DNA of 9,449 nucleotides from DATFLS01 sp964413425 (GCA_964413425.1 CAYPST010000139.1:1-9449), one strand, 5' to 3'. Shown: positions 1 to 7,070, numbered from the stretch's first letter. The notes: a model not told the origin generated them from the sequence alone. Numbers and translations: made by a program.

Positions 1-65
1 ACTGGTCGGGAGCGCAATCAGGTGACTCTTTACTGAGGTAATTTAATAGTCATGTAAAGTTATGT

Positions 66-70
66 GGAGG
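66..70 (+). promoter_or_regulatory. Shine-Dalgarno site fixing a GTG start
   Basis: A perfect GGAGG lies 7 nt before the GTG at 78. The reading frame is closed by a TAA at 39-41, and there is no other start codon between that stop and 78. This site is therefore the reason for choosing GTG as the start of the first gene. Confidence 0.8.
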
Positions 71-77
71 TCTTGTC

Positions 78-524
78 GTGATACATCTTATTATTTTCGT
101 GGTGAAAATTGTGATTGCCGCTCTCCTGGGAGGAATCCTGGGGTACGGAGTACGGCAGACAAATTCGGATGGTACACTGCAGGCGATCATGCTTGTGCTG
201 GTTGGGACTACCGTATTCAGCGGCCTGTATCCCCGGACGGGTGGGAACACTGAGACCGTGGTATTCGGGGTCCTGCTGGCCGGTATCATCATCGGTATCA
301 GTATATTCGCTGTGAGTGCGTTGCTGCAAAACAAAGAATCGGACAGTGGGTTCTTGGTTGCCGGCTCAGTCTGGTCTGCGGCTGCGGTGGGAGTGCTGAC
401 GGGAACGGGACAGATTATTAAAGCGCTTTTACTCACCGGGCTTCTGTACTATATTTTGCATTATATTCCAGGCGTCCTTCACCCGACTGATGAGTCGGAT
501 ACACATCACACGGATGAATCGTAA
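78..524 (+). CDS. Small MgtC/SapB-like integral membrane protein
   Basis: The 148-residue protein is almost entirely hydrophobic, with about five membrane segments near residues 3-23, 34-50, 62-83, 92-110 and 112-130. The order of blocks resembles the MgtC/SapB membrane domain: an early LLGGILG helix, a TLQAIMLVLVG block like the family's 'RTHMLVxLG', a Gly-rich third helix, then a block ending SVWSAAAVGVLTG like the family's 'SLWVxAAIGxxxG'. The family's charged GLERE-type motif after helix 1 is replaced by GYGVRQ, so it is a diverged member and the magnesium-stress or virulence roles of MgtC should not be transferred to it. The tail is hydrophilic (HPTDESDTHHTDES) and probably exposed. The start is GTG with a perfect GGAGG. 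The next membrane-protein gene begins 29 nt later, suggesting co-transcription. The fold call comes from pattern recognition only; it could also be an unrelated small multi-spanning protein. Confidence 0.6.
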   Translation: MIHLIIFVVKIVIAALLGGILGYGVRQTNSDGTLQAIMLVLVGTTVFSGLYPRTGGNTETVVFGVLLAGIIIGISIFAVSALLQNKESDSGFLVAGSVWSAAAVGVLTGTGQIIKALLLTGLLYYILHYIPGVLHPTDESDTHHTDES

Positions 525-553
525 GTATGAACCAGATATAAAGGATTACGGGA

Positions 554-898
554 ATGCAAGCATTTCTGACAAGGTGGTTTGTTACGTTTTGTGCAGTATT
601 GGTGACGGAGCGTATCTTACCGGGTATTTTCGCCGATAGTCTCGGCACTCTCATTGTAACCGCATTGATTCTGGGGATATTGAACGCTATTTTGCGACCG
701 ATTTTACTCATTATTACACTGCCGATTACCATAATTACGTTCGGTCTGTTCGCGCTGGTGATAAACGGGATTGTGCTGGCGCTCACCTCGGTGCTGATTC
801 CGGGCTTTGTTGTCTTCGGCTTTTGGTCGGCAGTGCTGGGTGCGATTATTATTTCTCTGGTAAGTGCCATACTCAATTCGATGATCGGGAGTAAATAA
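554..898 (+). CDS. Phage holin family 4 / YvlD-like 4-TM membrane protein
   Basis: The 114-residue protein has four membrane segments (about residues 5-27, 30-51, 56-81 and 84-112). It shows the hallmark order of the Phage_holin_4_2 family (Bacillus YvlD and relatives): an N-terminal helix ending in a short ILPGI turn, LGILNAILRPIL, then LPITIITFGLFALVING, then a Gly-rich last helix ending in a small polar tail. The length is normal for the family. Despite the name, most members are housekeeping envelope proteins of unknown function in non-phage contexts, and no lysis gene or other phage gene lies nearby. An AAGGA at 541-545, 8 nt before ATG, supports the start. It follows the MgtC-like gene by 29 nt, so the two membrane proteins are likely made together. 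Family membership is fairly secure; function is unknown. Confidence 0.8.
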   Translation: MQAFLTRWFVTFCAVLVTERILPGIFADSLGTLIVTALILGILNAILRPILLIITLPITIITFGLFALVINGIVLALTSVLIPGFVVFGFWSAVLGAIIISLVSAILNSMIGSK

Positions 899-936
899 CC
901 TCACTCTCTCGCTCTGAAAAGGAAGGGAAGGACTCT

Positions 937-1473
937 ATGAAAAAATTTATTGCGTATTTTCTCACGAGCATTGTGATTCTGGGTTGCTGTATTACCCTTT
1001 CGCATGCTGTGCTGTTTGGTCAGGAGAACTTTTCTGATCAAACCATCGATATCGGAGTGATCGTTTCGGACCTGGACGCATCTCTGGATTTTTACCAGAA
1101 TGTGATCGGAATGCAAAAAGTTAGATCTTTCGATGTGGATGCAAGTTTTGCAGCGAGTTCCGGTCTGAGTAACGGTGTCCCGTTCCATGTGGAGGTGCTG
1201 CAGCTGGGTACGAAGAATACGGCCACCGAATATAAACTGATGTCCTTTGGAGACAGAGCAGAAACTGCAAAGGATGATTTTATCTACGGGCACACCGGAC
1301 CGCAATATATTACCATCATGGTGGATAATTTGACGCCTGTGTATAACAGGATGAAGAAACATAATATTCAAGCACTGGGGGAGACGCCTGTTCCACTGGA
1401 CGAGCAAAACAGCTTTATCCTGGTGCAGGATCCGGATGGTGTATTTATTGAGCTGATAGGTCCCATGAAGTGA
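937..1473 (+). CDS. Exported VOC (glyoxalase/bleomycin-resistance fold) protein
   Basis: The N-terminus (MKKFIAYFLTSIVILGCCIT) is an export signal. It allows either lipoprotein processing at Cys17 (ILGC, a weak lipobox) or Sec cleavage after LSHA at residue 24. Residues about 34-178 form one VOC module of two beta-alpha-beta-beta-beta repeats: IDIGVIVSDLDASLDFYQNV starts the first, YITIMVDNLTPVYNRM the second, and the end is the classic FILVQDPDGVFIELIGP. In metal-dependent VOC enzymes the first strand of each half usually supplies a His. Here those places appear to be Asp (first half) and Tyr (second half), while the Glu in EYKL and the Glu in FIELIGP remain, so the metal site is altered or absent. 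The start has a strong GGAAGGGAAGGA ahead of it. In-frame TGA-TAA stops end the gene, and the Tat-exported oxidoreductase gene begins 22 nt later. The substrate cannot be predicted. Confidence 0.85.
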   Translation: MKKFIAYFLTSIVILGCCITLSHAVLFGQENFSDQTIDIGVIVSDLDASLDFYQNVIGMQKVRSFDVDASFAASSGLSNGVPFHVEVLQLGTKNTATEYKLMSFGDRAETAKDDFIYGHTGPQYITIMVDNLTPVYNRMKKHNIQALGETPVPLDEQNSFILVQDPDGVFIELIGPMK

Positions 1474-1495
1474 TAAGAGGAAAGGGAGCGTTTAT

Positions 1496-2791
1496 ATGAC
1501 CCTATCGCGAAGAGATTTTCTGAAACAGAGTGTTTACTCAGGCTTAGTGTTGTCGGCACCTGTTGTGCTGGGAGCACAGCAGCGGAAAACATCTCGAACC
1601 GCACTCATCGGTTCCGGCTGGTGGGGGATGAACATTGCCCGGGTGGCTCTGCAGTCGGGCGAATGTACAATGGTGGCCATGTGCGATGTTGATACCAACC
1701 AGCTCGATCCGGCGGCCGAAGAAATTCAAAAACTCAGCGGTGACACACCGAATAAGTATAAGGACTACCGGGAGCTGCTTCGCAAAGAGCAACCGGACAT
1801 TGCCATTGTGGCCACACCCGATCACTGGCATCCGCTGATCACGATTGCCGCGGTGGAAAGCGGGGCGGATGTCTATGTGGAAAAGCCGGTGGGGCACACC
1901 ATTAATGAGGGACGCGCTATGGTAAACGCGGCCAGGGCAACCGGCCGGGTTGTCCAGGTGGGGACACATCGACGGGTCTCTCCGCATAATGTCTCCGGGA
2001 TTCGGTTCCTCAAAGAGGGCAGGGCCGGGGAGATCGGAATGGTACGGACCTTTGTGCATTATCCGGGTGGACCGGGGAAACCGACTCCCGACAGTGAGCC
2101 TCCACCCGGACTTGACTGGGATATGTGGTGTGGACCGGCGCCCTTGCGACCGTTTAACACGCGGCTTCATCCCCGGGGATTTCGTCAGTTTCTGGATTAC
2201 GCCAACGGCCAGCTGGGCGACTGGGGAATTCACTGGGTGGATCACATTCTCTGGTGGAGCGACGAAAAGTACCCCAAATCCGTCTCTTCCACAGGCGGAC
2301 GCCATATTAAACAGGATAATACCACTGCCCCGGATACCCAGGTGGTGACGTATGAATTTGAGTCATTTACTGCCACCTGGGAGCATCGGTTCTATGCAGG
2401 CAATGAAGCCGAAAAACATCATCTGGGGTGTTATTTCTACGGGACAAAGGGGACCTTTCATATGGGCTGGCTGGGCGGCTGGACGTTCTATCCCTCCGAT
2501 GAAAACAACGCCGTGCTTCATGAAGAAGCGAGTCTGCATCAGCCGGATGACCAGAACATCCCGGAATTATGGGCTGATTTCCTGCAGGCCGTTAAAACGC
2601 GGAACCGGCCGGTGTGTGACATCGAAATAGGGCACCGTTCGACCAATCTGAGCCTCCTGGGAATGCTCTCCATGAAGTTAGGCCGGAGTGTGCAATGGGA
2701 TGGCGAGAGGGAAGTGGTGGTGGGCGATCCGGAAGCCAATACACTCCTGCGGCGGGAATATCGTGATCCCTGGGAGTATCCGGGAATATAG
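1496..2791 (+). CDS. Tat-exported Gfo/Idh/MocA family oxidoreductase
   Basis: The 431-residue protein is a predicted NAD(P)-dependent sugar or polyol-type dehydrogenase. It begins with a twin-arginine signal (LSRRDFLKQS, then a hydrophobic stretch to about residue 27, APVVLGA), so it is probably exported folded with its cofactor bound. The Rossmann domain shows GSGWWG at 39-44, an acidic Asp64 after the second strand (CDVD, favouring NAD over NADP), VATPDHWH near 105-112, and the family's EKP motif at 129-131 (VEKPVGHT). GTHRR follows at 155-159. The C-terminal half carries LDWDMWCGPAP at 205-215 and GDWGIHWVDH around 240-249, whose His and Asp match the usual catalytic positions of the Tat-exported subgroup. 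Length is typical. A GGGAG 7 nt before ATG supports the start. The adjacent exported VOC gene could supply a partner acting on the same substrate; that is inference. The specific substrate is unknown. Confidence 0.93.
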   Translation: MTLSRRDFLKQSVYSGLVLSAPVVLGAQQRKTSRTALIGSGWWGMNIARVALQSGECTMVAMCDVDTNQLDPAAEEIQKLSGDTPNKYKDYRELLRKEQPDIAIVATPDHWHPLITIAAVESGADVYVEKPVGHTINEGRAMVNAARATGRVVQVGTHRRVSPHNVSGIRFLKEGRAGEIGMVRTFVHYPGGPGKPTPDSEPPPGLDWDMWCGPAPLRPFNTRLHPRGFRQFLDYANGQLGDWGIHWVDHILWWSDEKYPKSVSSTGGRHIKQDNTTAPDTQVVTYEFESFTATWEHRFYAGNEAEKHHLGCYFYGTKGTFHMGWLGGWTFYPSDENNAVLHEEASLHQPDDQNIPELWADFLQAVKTRNRPVCDIEIGHRSTNLSLLGMLSMKLGRSVQWDGEREVVVGDPEANTLLRREYRDPWEYPGI

Positions 2792-2841
2792 GTACGGATA
2801 CAAAATCAAAACACCTTTTAAACATGACACTTCTGTGGAAA

Positions 2842-2846
2842 AAGGA
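2842..2846 (+). promoter_or_regulatory. Shine-Dalgarno site choosing the inner ATG
   Basis: AAGGA sits 7 nt before the ATG at 2854. The in-frame ATG ten codons upstream (2824) is preceded by CAAAATCAAAACACCTTTTA, which has no ribosome site. Starting at 2854 also places a standard signal peptide at the N-terminus. Confidence 0.7.
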
Positions 2847-2853
2847 CGCAACC

Positions 2854-5457
2854 ATGCATCGCTGGGATAATCGTTTCTGGAAAATCTGTTTAATGTGTAC
2901 AATCATCTTCATTGGGTTGGGTACCGTCCGGGGGGTTGAGTTCAATTACTATTTACCAACTGATGTACGCTACGACCAATCAATTCCGACACCCGAGGAA
3001 TATTTTGGATATCAGGTGGGGACCTGGCACCTCCGCCATGATCAGCTGACCGCCTATTTACAGGCGGTTGCCGATGCCTCGGATCGGGTCTCTCTGGAAA
3101 CGTATGGCTACACTCATGAGCAGCGCCCGCTCTTGCTTCTCACGGTGACCTCGCCGGAAAACCATCAGAATTTGGGAACGATGAAAAGGCAGCATCAGTC
3201 ATTGTCCAACCCGCAGCAATCCGGAAATCTGGACACGGCGTCAATGCCGGTGATTGTCTGGCTGGGGTACAGCATCCATGGGAACGAACCCAGCGGCAGC
3301 AATGCAGTTCCTTTACTGACGTATTACCTGGCAGCCTCCCGGGAAATGTCACTCCGGAAGAAACTGGATCAGATGATCATCCTCATCGCTCCCTGCTTCA
3401 ATCCGGATGGGTTGGCTCGCTTCACTCACTGGGCGAACATGCATCGCGGAAAAATCCTGGTCGGAGATCCCAATCATCGGGAGCACAGAGAACCCTGGCC
3501 GAGCGGACGCACCAACCACTACTGGTTTGACTTAAACCGGGACTGGCTCTTATTGCAGCATCCCGAGAGCCAGAGCCGGGTGGCAAAATTTCAGGAATGG
3601 CTGCCCAATGTGCTGACCGACCACCATGAGATGGGCACCGACAATACCTATTTCATGCAGCCGGGTGTGCCATCCAGAAATAATCCCCTGACGCCGGAAA
3701 CGACTTTCGATCTGACTGCGGCAATTGCGGAGCGGAACGCACAGGCCCTGGACAGTCTCGGATCGTTGTACTTCACCCGGGAACGTTTTGACGACTTCTA
3801 CTATGGGAAAGGCTCGACATATCCTGATGTCAACGGGAGCATCGGCATTCTCTTCGAACAGGCCAGTTCGCGGGGACATCTCCAGGAAAGCGAGCACGGA
3901 GACCTCTCTTTCCCTTTCACCATCCGAAATCATCTGACTACTTCCCTGTCTACCATTGATGCCGCTCTCGAACACCGAACCGAACTCCTGAATCATCAGC
4001 GGGAATTTTACCGATCGTCGATTGAGGAAGCGGCACAGTATCCGGTGAAAGCCTATGTGTTCGGCGCCCCCTCGGATCCGCCCCGGCTGTATCATTTGCT
4101 GCAGCTGTTACGCAGACATCACATCCGAACGTATCGATTGGGCAGAACGGTCACCCTCAACGGGACACAGTTTTCGGATGCTTCGTACATTGTTCCGCTG
4201 AACCAGCCGAAATTTCGCCTCATCCGGGCGCTCTTTGAAAAGCGCACCACCTTTACGGACAGCGTCTTCTATGATGTATCCGCCTGGACTATCCCACTGG
4301 CGTTTAACGTATCGTATGCAGAGTATACCCGCAGGCAAATCCCCGATGCACTGCTGGGCGAAGAAGTGATAAGCCCGGGATTGCCGGCAGGCACACTTCA
4401 TCAGGAAGAGGATCCCTATGCCTATGCGTTCGAATGGCACAATTACTACGCACCGCGTGCCGCGTATCGATTGTTGAAAGCCGGAATCCGGCTCAAAACG
4501 GCAACCAGGCCATTTACCAGTGAGATTCAGGGCAGGGCGCACACATTTGACTACGGTTCCATAATTATACCGATGCAAATGCAGCAAGGGCTGCAGGATA
4601 CCATCCGATCCATTCTGCAGCAGAGTGTGACGCAAGACGGTCTGTCGGTGTACAGCGTACAGACCGGATTAACCATAGCCGGAATCGATCTGGGAAGCCC
4701 GAGTTTTCGGTCGCTGATATTACCGAAAGTCCTTCTGATGGTGGGAAGCGGAGTATCAAGCTATGAAGCTGGTGAAGTCTGGCATTTGCTGGACCACCGG
4801 TTTGAAATGCCGGTAAGCCTGGTGGAAGTCGGACGGGTAAGCCGGACTGATCTCCATCGGTATAGCGTGATTATTATGGTCAGCGGAGGTTACGATGATC
4901 TGTCGGATCAGGATGTGGACGCATTGAAGCACTGGGTACATGCCGGCGGAACCCTGATAACGCTGAGCGGGGGCGTACGCTGGGCCATCCGGCATAATTT
5001 CACCGATGCGAAACACATCCAGAGTGCCAAAGATACTTCTGACTGGCGCCGCCGGCCGTATATCAAGGCATCGCAGGACAGGGCAGCCGATTACATCGGC
5101 GGAGCGATTTTTCAGACCACCCTGGATCTGACCCACCCTCTCGCGTATGGTTACACCGGGGAGAGCCTGCCGGTATTTCGCCAGGGAACCCAGTTCCTGC
5201 AGCACTCACGGAGTCCGTATGCAACGCCGGTGCTCTACTCGGAGCAGCCGCTGTTAAGCGGGTACATTTCCGGGCAAAACAAGCAAATGCTCGCCAACTC
5301 CGCCAGCGTGGTGGTCGGCAGTATGGGGGCTGGCAAGGTGATCCTGTGTGTGGATGAACTCAACTTTCGCAGCTACTGGTACGGCACCAATAAACTGCTG
5401 TTGAACAGTATATTCTTCGGGAAAATTATTGATGCCAGTACGACCGGGGTGTATTAG
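2854..5457 (+). CDS. Exported M14 family zinc carboxypeptidase-like protein with C-terminal GATase1-like domain
   Basis: With the start at 2854 the protein has 867 residues. Residues 1-27 form a Sec signal (basic head, hydrophobic ICLMCTIIFIGLG, cleavage likely after VRG). The M14 domain spans about 50-390. It carries the zinc pair H142 and E145 (SIHGNEPSG), a substrate-binding DLNRD at 226-230, the third zinc ligand most likely H258 in TDHHEMG, and a catalytic Glu335 in GILFEQASSRG. The spacing from HxxE to the third His (about 115 residues) fits M14 enzymes. From about residue 620, KVLLMVGSGVSSYEAGEVW followed by VIIMVSGGYDDLS and a Gly-rich turn resembles the class I glutamine amidotransferase-like fold found at the C-terminus of large M14 proteins. 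No catalytic Cys triad is obvious there, so that domain is probably structural or ligand-binding. All metal and catalytic residues are present, so an active extracytoplasmic peptidase is expected; the substrate is unknown. The gene lies 62 nt after the oxidoreductase gene. A longer form from the ATG at 2824 is possible but less likely. Confidence 0.92.
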   Translation: MHRWDNRFWKICLMCTIIFIGLGTVRGVEFNYYLPTDVRYDQSIPTPEEYFGYQVGTWHLRHDQLTAYLQAVADASDRVSLETYGYTHEQRPLLLLTVTSPENHQNLGTMKRQHQSLSNPQQSGNLDTASMPVIVWLGYSIHGNEPSGSNAVPLLTYYLAASREMSLRKKLDQMIILIAPCFNPDGLARFTHWANMHRGKILVGDPNHREHREPWPSGRTNHYWFDLNRDWLLLQHPESQSRVAKFQEWLPNVLTDHHEMGTDNTYFMQPGVPSRNNPLTPETTFDLTAAIAERNAQALDSLGSLYFTRERFDDFYYGKGSTYPDVNGSIGILFEQASSRGHLQESEHGDLSFPFTIRNHLTTSLSTIDAALEHRTELLNHQREFYRSSIEEAAQYPVKAYVFGAPSDPPRLYHLLQLLRRHHIRTYRLGRTVTLNGTQFSDASYIVPLNQPKFRLIRALFEKRTTFTDSVFYDVSAWTIPLAFNVSYAEYTRRQIPDALLGEEVISPGLPAGTLHQEEDPYAYAFEWHNYYAPRAAYRLLKAGIRLKTATRPFTSEIQGRAHTFDYGSIIIPMQMQQGLQDTIRSILQQSVTQDGLSVYSVQTGLTIAGIDLGSPSFRSLILPKVLLMVGSGVSSYEAGEVWHLLDHRFEMPVSLVEVGRVSRTDLHRYSVIIMVSGGYDDLSDQDVDALKHWVHAGGTLITLSGGVRWAIRHNFTDAKHIQSAKDTSDWRRRPYIKASQDRAADYIGGAIFQTTLDLTHPLAYGYTGESLPVFRQGTQFLQHSRSPYATPVLYSEQPLLSGYISGQNKQMLANSASVVVGSMGAGKVILCVDELNFRSYWYGTNKLLLNSIFFGKIIDASTTGVY

Positions 5458-5928
5458 GTACCACGGCTGGTCCATCGGGATCACTCTTCGGCGGAAGTGA
5501 GCAGGCGAAGCGGCATTTCAGAACGATTCCACTCCTTCCATCTGTGAAAAACCTGCCTGCTGTGAAAAAAGTTCTTGATCTTATTGGTATCCATGTATAA
5601 AATTATGATACTTCTGCTCTTGTTTGGTTCAAAATCTGAAGCACACTGGGATATGCGAACAATGGATGCCCACATAAACAAACTGACTTGTCGATTGATT
5701 ACTCCGAGAGAAGCTCTCCCTGCTGACTGCTGCGAGACCAATCACTGCTGACCTGCCGAAGCGCCGCATTCCTGCACCCGTCTCAAGAAGGACAACATGC
5801 GGAAGACACAGATGACCAATCTGTGAAATCAGTATCTGAACGCATGATCGAATACGGACAGAGAAGAAATGACGGTGCCGGAGATGGTTCCGAAAACTTT
5901 GGACCGGTTCTCTTACTTGCAGCATGCT
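5458..5928. other. Intergenic stretch upstream of the repeat array
   Basis: I see no credible gene on either strand; the open frames give low-complexity or Cys/Arg-rich translations with no family resemblance. It holds a weak hairpin at 5481-5500 (TCACT/AGTGA arms with a bulged inner TTC/GAA, no T-run after it) that could slow transcription after the peptidase gene but is not a canonical terminator. It also holds a 10-nt direct repeat CTGTGAAAAA at 5542-5551 and 5560-5569, and a promoter-like sequence described separately. Base composition is more AT-rich than in the flanking genes. Confidence 0.5.
5575..5603 (+). promoter_or_regulatory. Candidate sigma-70-type promoter
   Basis: TTGATC at 5575-5580 is separated by 17 nt from TAAAAT at 5598-5603, within TATAAAATTATG. 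This is a fair match to -35 and -10 elements on the plus strand. It would make a transcript running into the dyad array at 5929. In an AT-rich spacer such a match can arise by chance, and FCB-type bacteria often use a different promoter consensus. Confidence 0.3.
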
Positions 5929-6156
5929 ATTACAAAAAGTTGTAATGCTATTCGGAACGTTACGAAGCCTATTACAAAAAAGTGTAATGCTATTCGCAAC
6001 GTTACGAGGCCACTTACAAAAAAGTGTAATACCGTTCGCAATGTTACGAACCCTATTACAAAAACTTGCAATGCGGTTCGCAACGTTGCGGAGCCTCTTG
6101 CAAAAAGTTGTAATGGCATTCGGAACGTTCCGAGGTCTCTTGCAGAAAAGTGTAAA
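5929..6156. repeat. Tandem 42-bp repeat array made of alternating dyads spaced 21 bp
   Basis: There are five full 42-bp units (5929-5970, 5971-6012, 6013-6054, 6055-6096, 6097-6138) and an 18-bp partial sixth (6139-6156). Each unit has an A block like ATTACAAAAAGTTGTAAT (arms of 5-7 bp around an A-rich centre) and a B block like TTCGCAACGTTACGAA built around AACGTT. The A centre (for example 5937.5) and B centre (5958.5) are 21 bp apart, and the next A centre (5979.5) is another 21 bp on, so eleven dyad centres run from 5937.5 to 6147.5 at constant spacing. The unit length is a multiple of three, so most frames stay open through it. In one plus frame it reads as a 14-residue repeat like ITKKCNAIRNVTKP. 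There are no unique spacers, so it is not CRISPR. Units have diverged by substitutions but not by indels. Role unknown: DNA-binding ladder, structured RNA, or decayed coding repeat. Confidence 0.9.
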
Positions 6157-6416
6157 ATATCCCCCGTATTCATGCTTTATACCGGAAGAATGCTTGGCTG
6201 TACGAATGCTGTTTACTTCTGTGCCGTCAAAGGCATTGCCAATCCGATGGTATTTCGTACAAATGAGGGAGGACATGAATACAAAGCGGTGAATTATAGC
6301 GGGGAGCGGATACATTACGCTCGTGTTTTTTCAATAACGGTATCACTCGGACAGAACATGTGGTCCGGCTCAACACAGAACAATCGATACGAACTACAAG
6401 AAGGAATACATATACT
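6157..6416 (+). other. Leader region between repeat array and hypothetical gene
   Basis: No supported gene. A frame open from 5869 runs through the array and stops at 6418-6420, overlapping the next start as ATGA, but its C-terminal half has no recognisable fold and looks like translated spacer. A weak promoter-like pair (TTGCCA at 6236-6241, 16 nt, TACAAA at 6258-6263) could drive the downstream gene. A ribosome site AGAAGGA lies at 6399-6405. Confidence 0.4.
6399..6405 (+). promoter_or_regulatory. Ribosome binding site deciding the ATG at 6417
   Basis: AGAAGGA ends 11 nt before the ATG at 6417. The same frame is open upstream to a GTG at 6360 (19 codons earlier), but that GTG has only TCACTCGGACAGAAC before it, which is a poor ribosome site. 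The shorter form is therefore preferred. Confidence 0.6.
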
Positions 6417-7070
6417 ATGATCGACGAACGGAAATTTTTCGTGAATCACTTTGACACACATCGCATTAGCGACGAGAATATCCAGCGATATTCGGAGGCG
6501 CATATGCATTTGCTTGCCACCAATGATCCGGACGGGCGGTATAGTGTGATGCTGGAGGAAATCGCCGAGGCACATGAAGCCTATTTCGGGTCGACCGTCG
6601 ATGAAGTGGTGAAAGAGGCTGTAAAGCAGGGAATTACCATACGAAAAGACGCCGCATTAGATCGCTTTCGGAAGTCAGTTAGACGGGGAGAGGGGTTGGT
6701 TCGCGGCAACTACGGGAAGGATTCGTCGGAATATGAGGAATTTTTCCCCTATGGATTGACTGAATACGATAAAGCCAATCTTGCAAATGTCGGAACATTG
6801 ATGGCCAGGATGGTGGCGGCCGGCGATAAGCATCGGGCAGTGCTGGGGGATGACTTCGTGAGGGAGTTCGAAGACATCCAGGTTGAATTCACCGATGTCC
6901 GGAAGCGGCAGCTGGAGAAAAAGGGCGAAGTCGTGGAGAGCAAGGCCGATACGGCGGCCACCCGGGACGTGCTGGAAGCCCGGTTGATGAAGAACCTGCT
7001 GTTTATTGCTGCGGATAACATCGGCCATCCGGAACGCGCCTCCCAGTTTTTTGACCTGTCTATTTTATAA
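6417..7070 (+). CDS. Conserved-looking hypothetical cytoplasmic protein, charged and helical
   Basis: I do not recognise the family. The 217-residue protein has no signal peptide or membrane segment and is rich in Glu, Asp, Lys and Arg. It looks mostly alpha-helical and soluble, from an N-terminal DERKFFVNHFDTHRISDENI through helices such as GRYSVMLEEIAEAHEAYFG and VDEVVKEAVKQG. A conspicuous motif EYEEFFPYGLTEYDKANLAN lies near residues 105-124, followed by a long charged helical stretch (VRKRQLEKKGEVVESKADTA) and a C-terminal helix with ARLMKNLLFIAADN. Codon usage looks like that of the flanking real genes, which supports coding. The start is ATG with AGAAGGA 11 nt upstream; a 236-residue form from GTG 6360 is the alternative. 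The gene stands alone between the repeat array and a convergent foldback-rich spacer, so context gives no functional clue. Confidence 0.8.
   Translation: MIDERKFFVNHFDTHRISDENIQRYSEAHMHLLATNDPDGRYSVMLEEIAEAHEAYFGSTVDEVVKEAVKQGITIRKDAALDRFRKSVRRGEGLVRGNYGKDSSEYEEFFPYGLTEYDKANLANVGTLMARMVAAGDKHRAVLGDDFVREFEDIQVEFTDVRKRQLEKKGEVVESKADTAATRDVLEARLMKNLLFIAADNIGHPERASQFFDLSIL

Noticed and set aside
29..58. Promoter TTTACT / TGTAAA before the first gene
   Set aside because: Both hexamers are weak and the implied start site would leave almost no room before the ribosome site at 66-70; upstream genes could also read through.
554..898. Evidence of a prophage from the holin-family name
   Set aside because: The holin family 4 label covers many chromosomal YvlD-like proteins, and no endolysin, integrase or structural phage gene is nearby.
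1544..2305. 253-residue minus ORF antisense to the oxidoreductase gene
   Set aside because: The plus frame has Tat, Rossmann and EKP motifs; the antisense reading is Arg/Pro/His-rich with no domain.
3550..4095. Minus-strand ORFs antisense to the M14 peptidase gene
   Set aside because: They are shadows of a well-supported gene whose catalytic motifs are all in the plus frame; the same holds for antisense frames at 4108-4635 and 4756-5205.
5481..5500. Rho-independent terminator after the M14 gene
   Set aside because: The stem is short with a bulge and is followed by GCAGGCGAAG instead of a T-run.
5929..6156. CRISPR array
   Set aside because: The 42-bp units are directly adjacent with no unique spacers, vary throughout, and no cas gene is in the window.
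5629..6315. Minus-strand 228-residue ORF across the repeat array
   Set aside because: Its length comes from the repeat unit being a multiple of three. The flanking parts have no ribosome site or recognisable fold, and several other frames are equally open.
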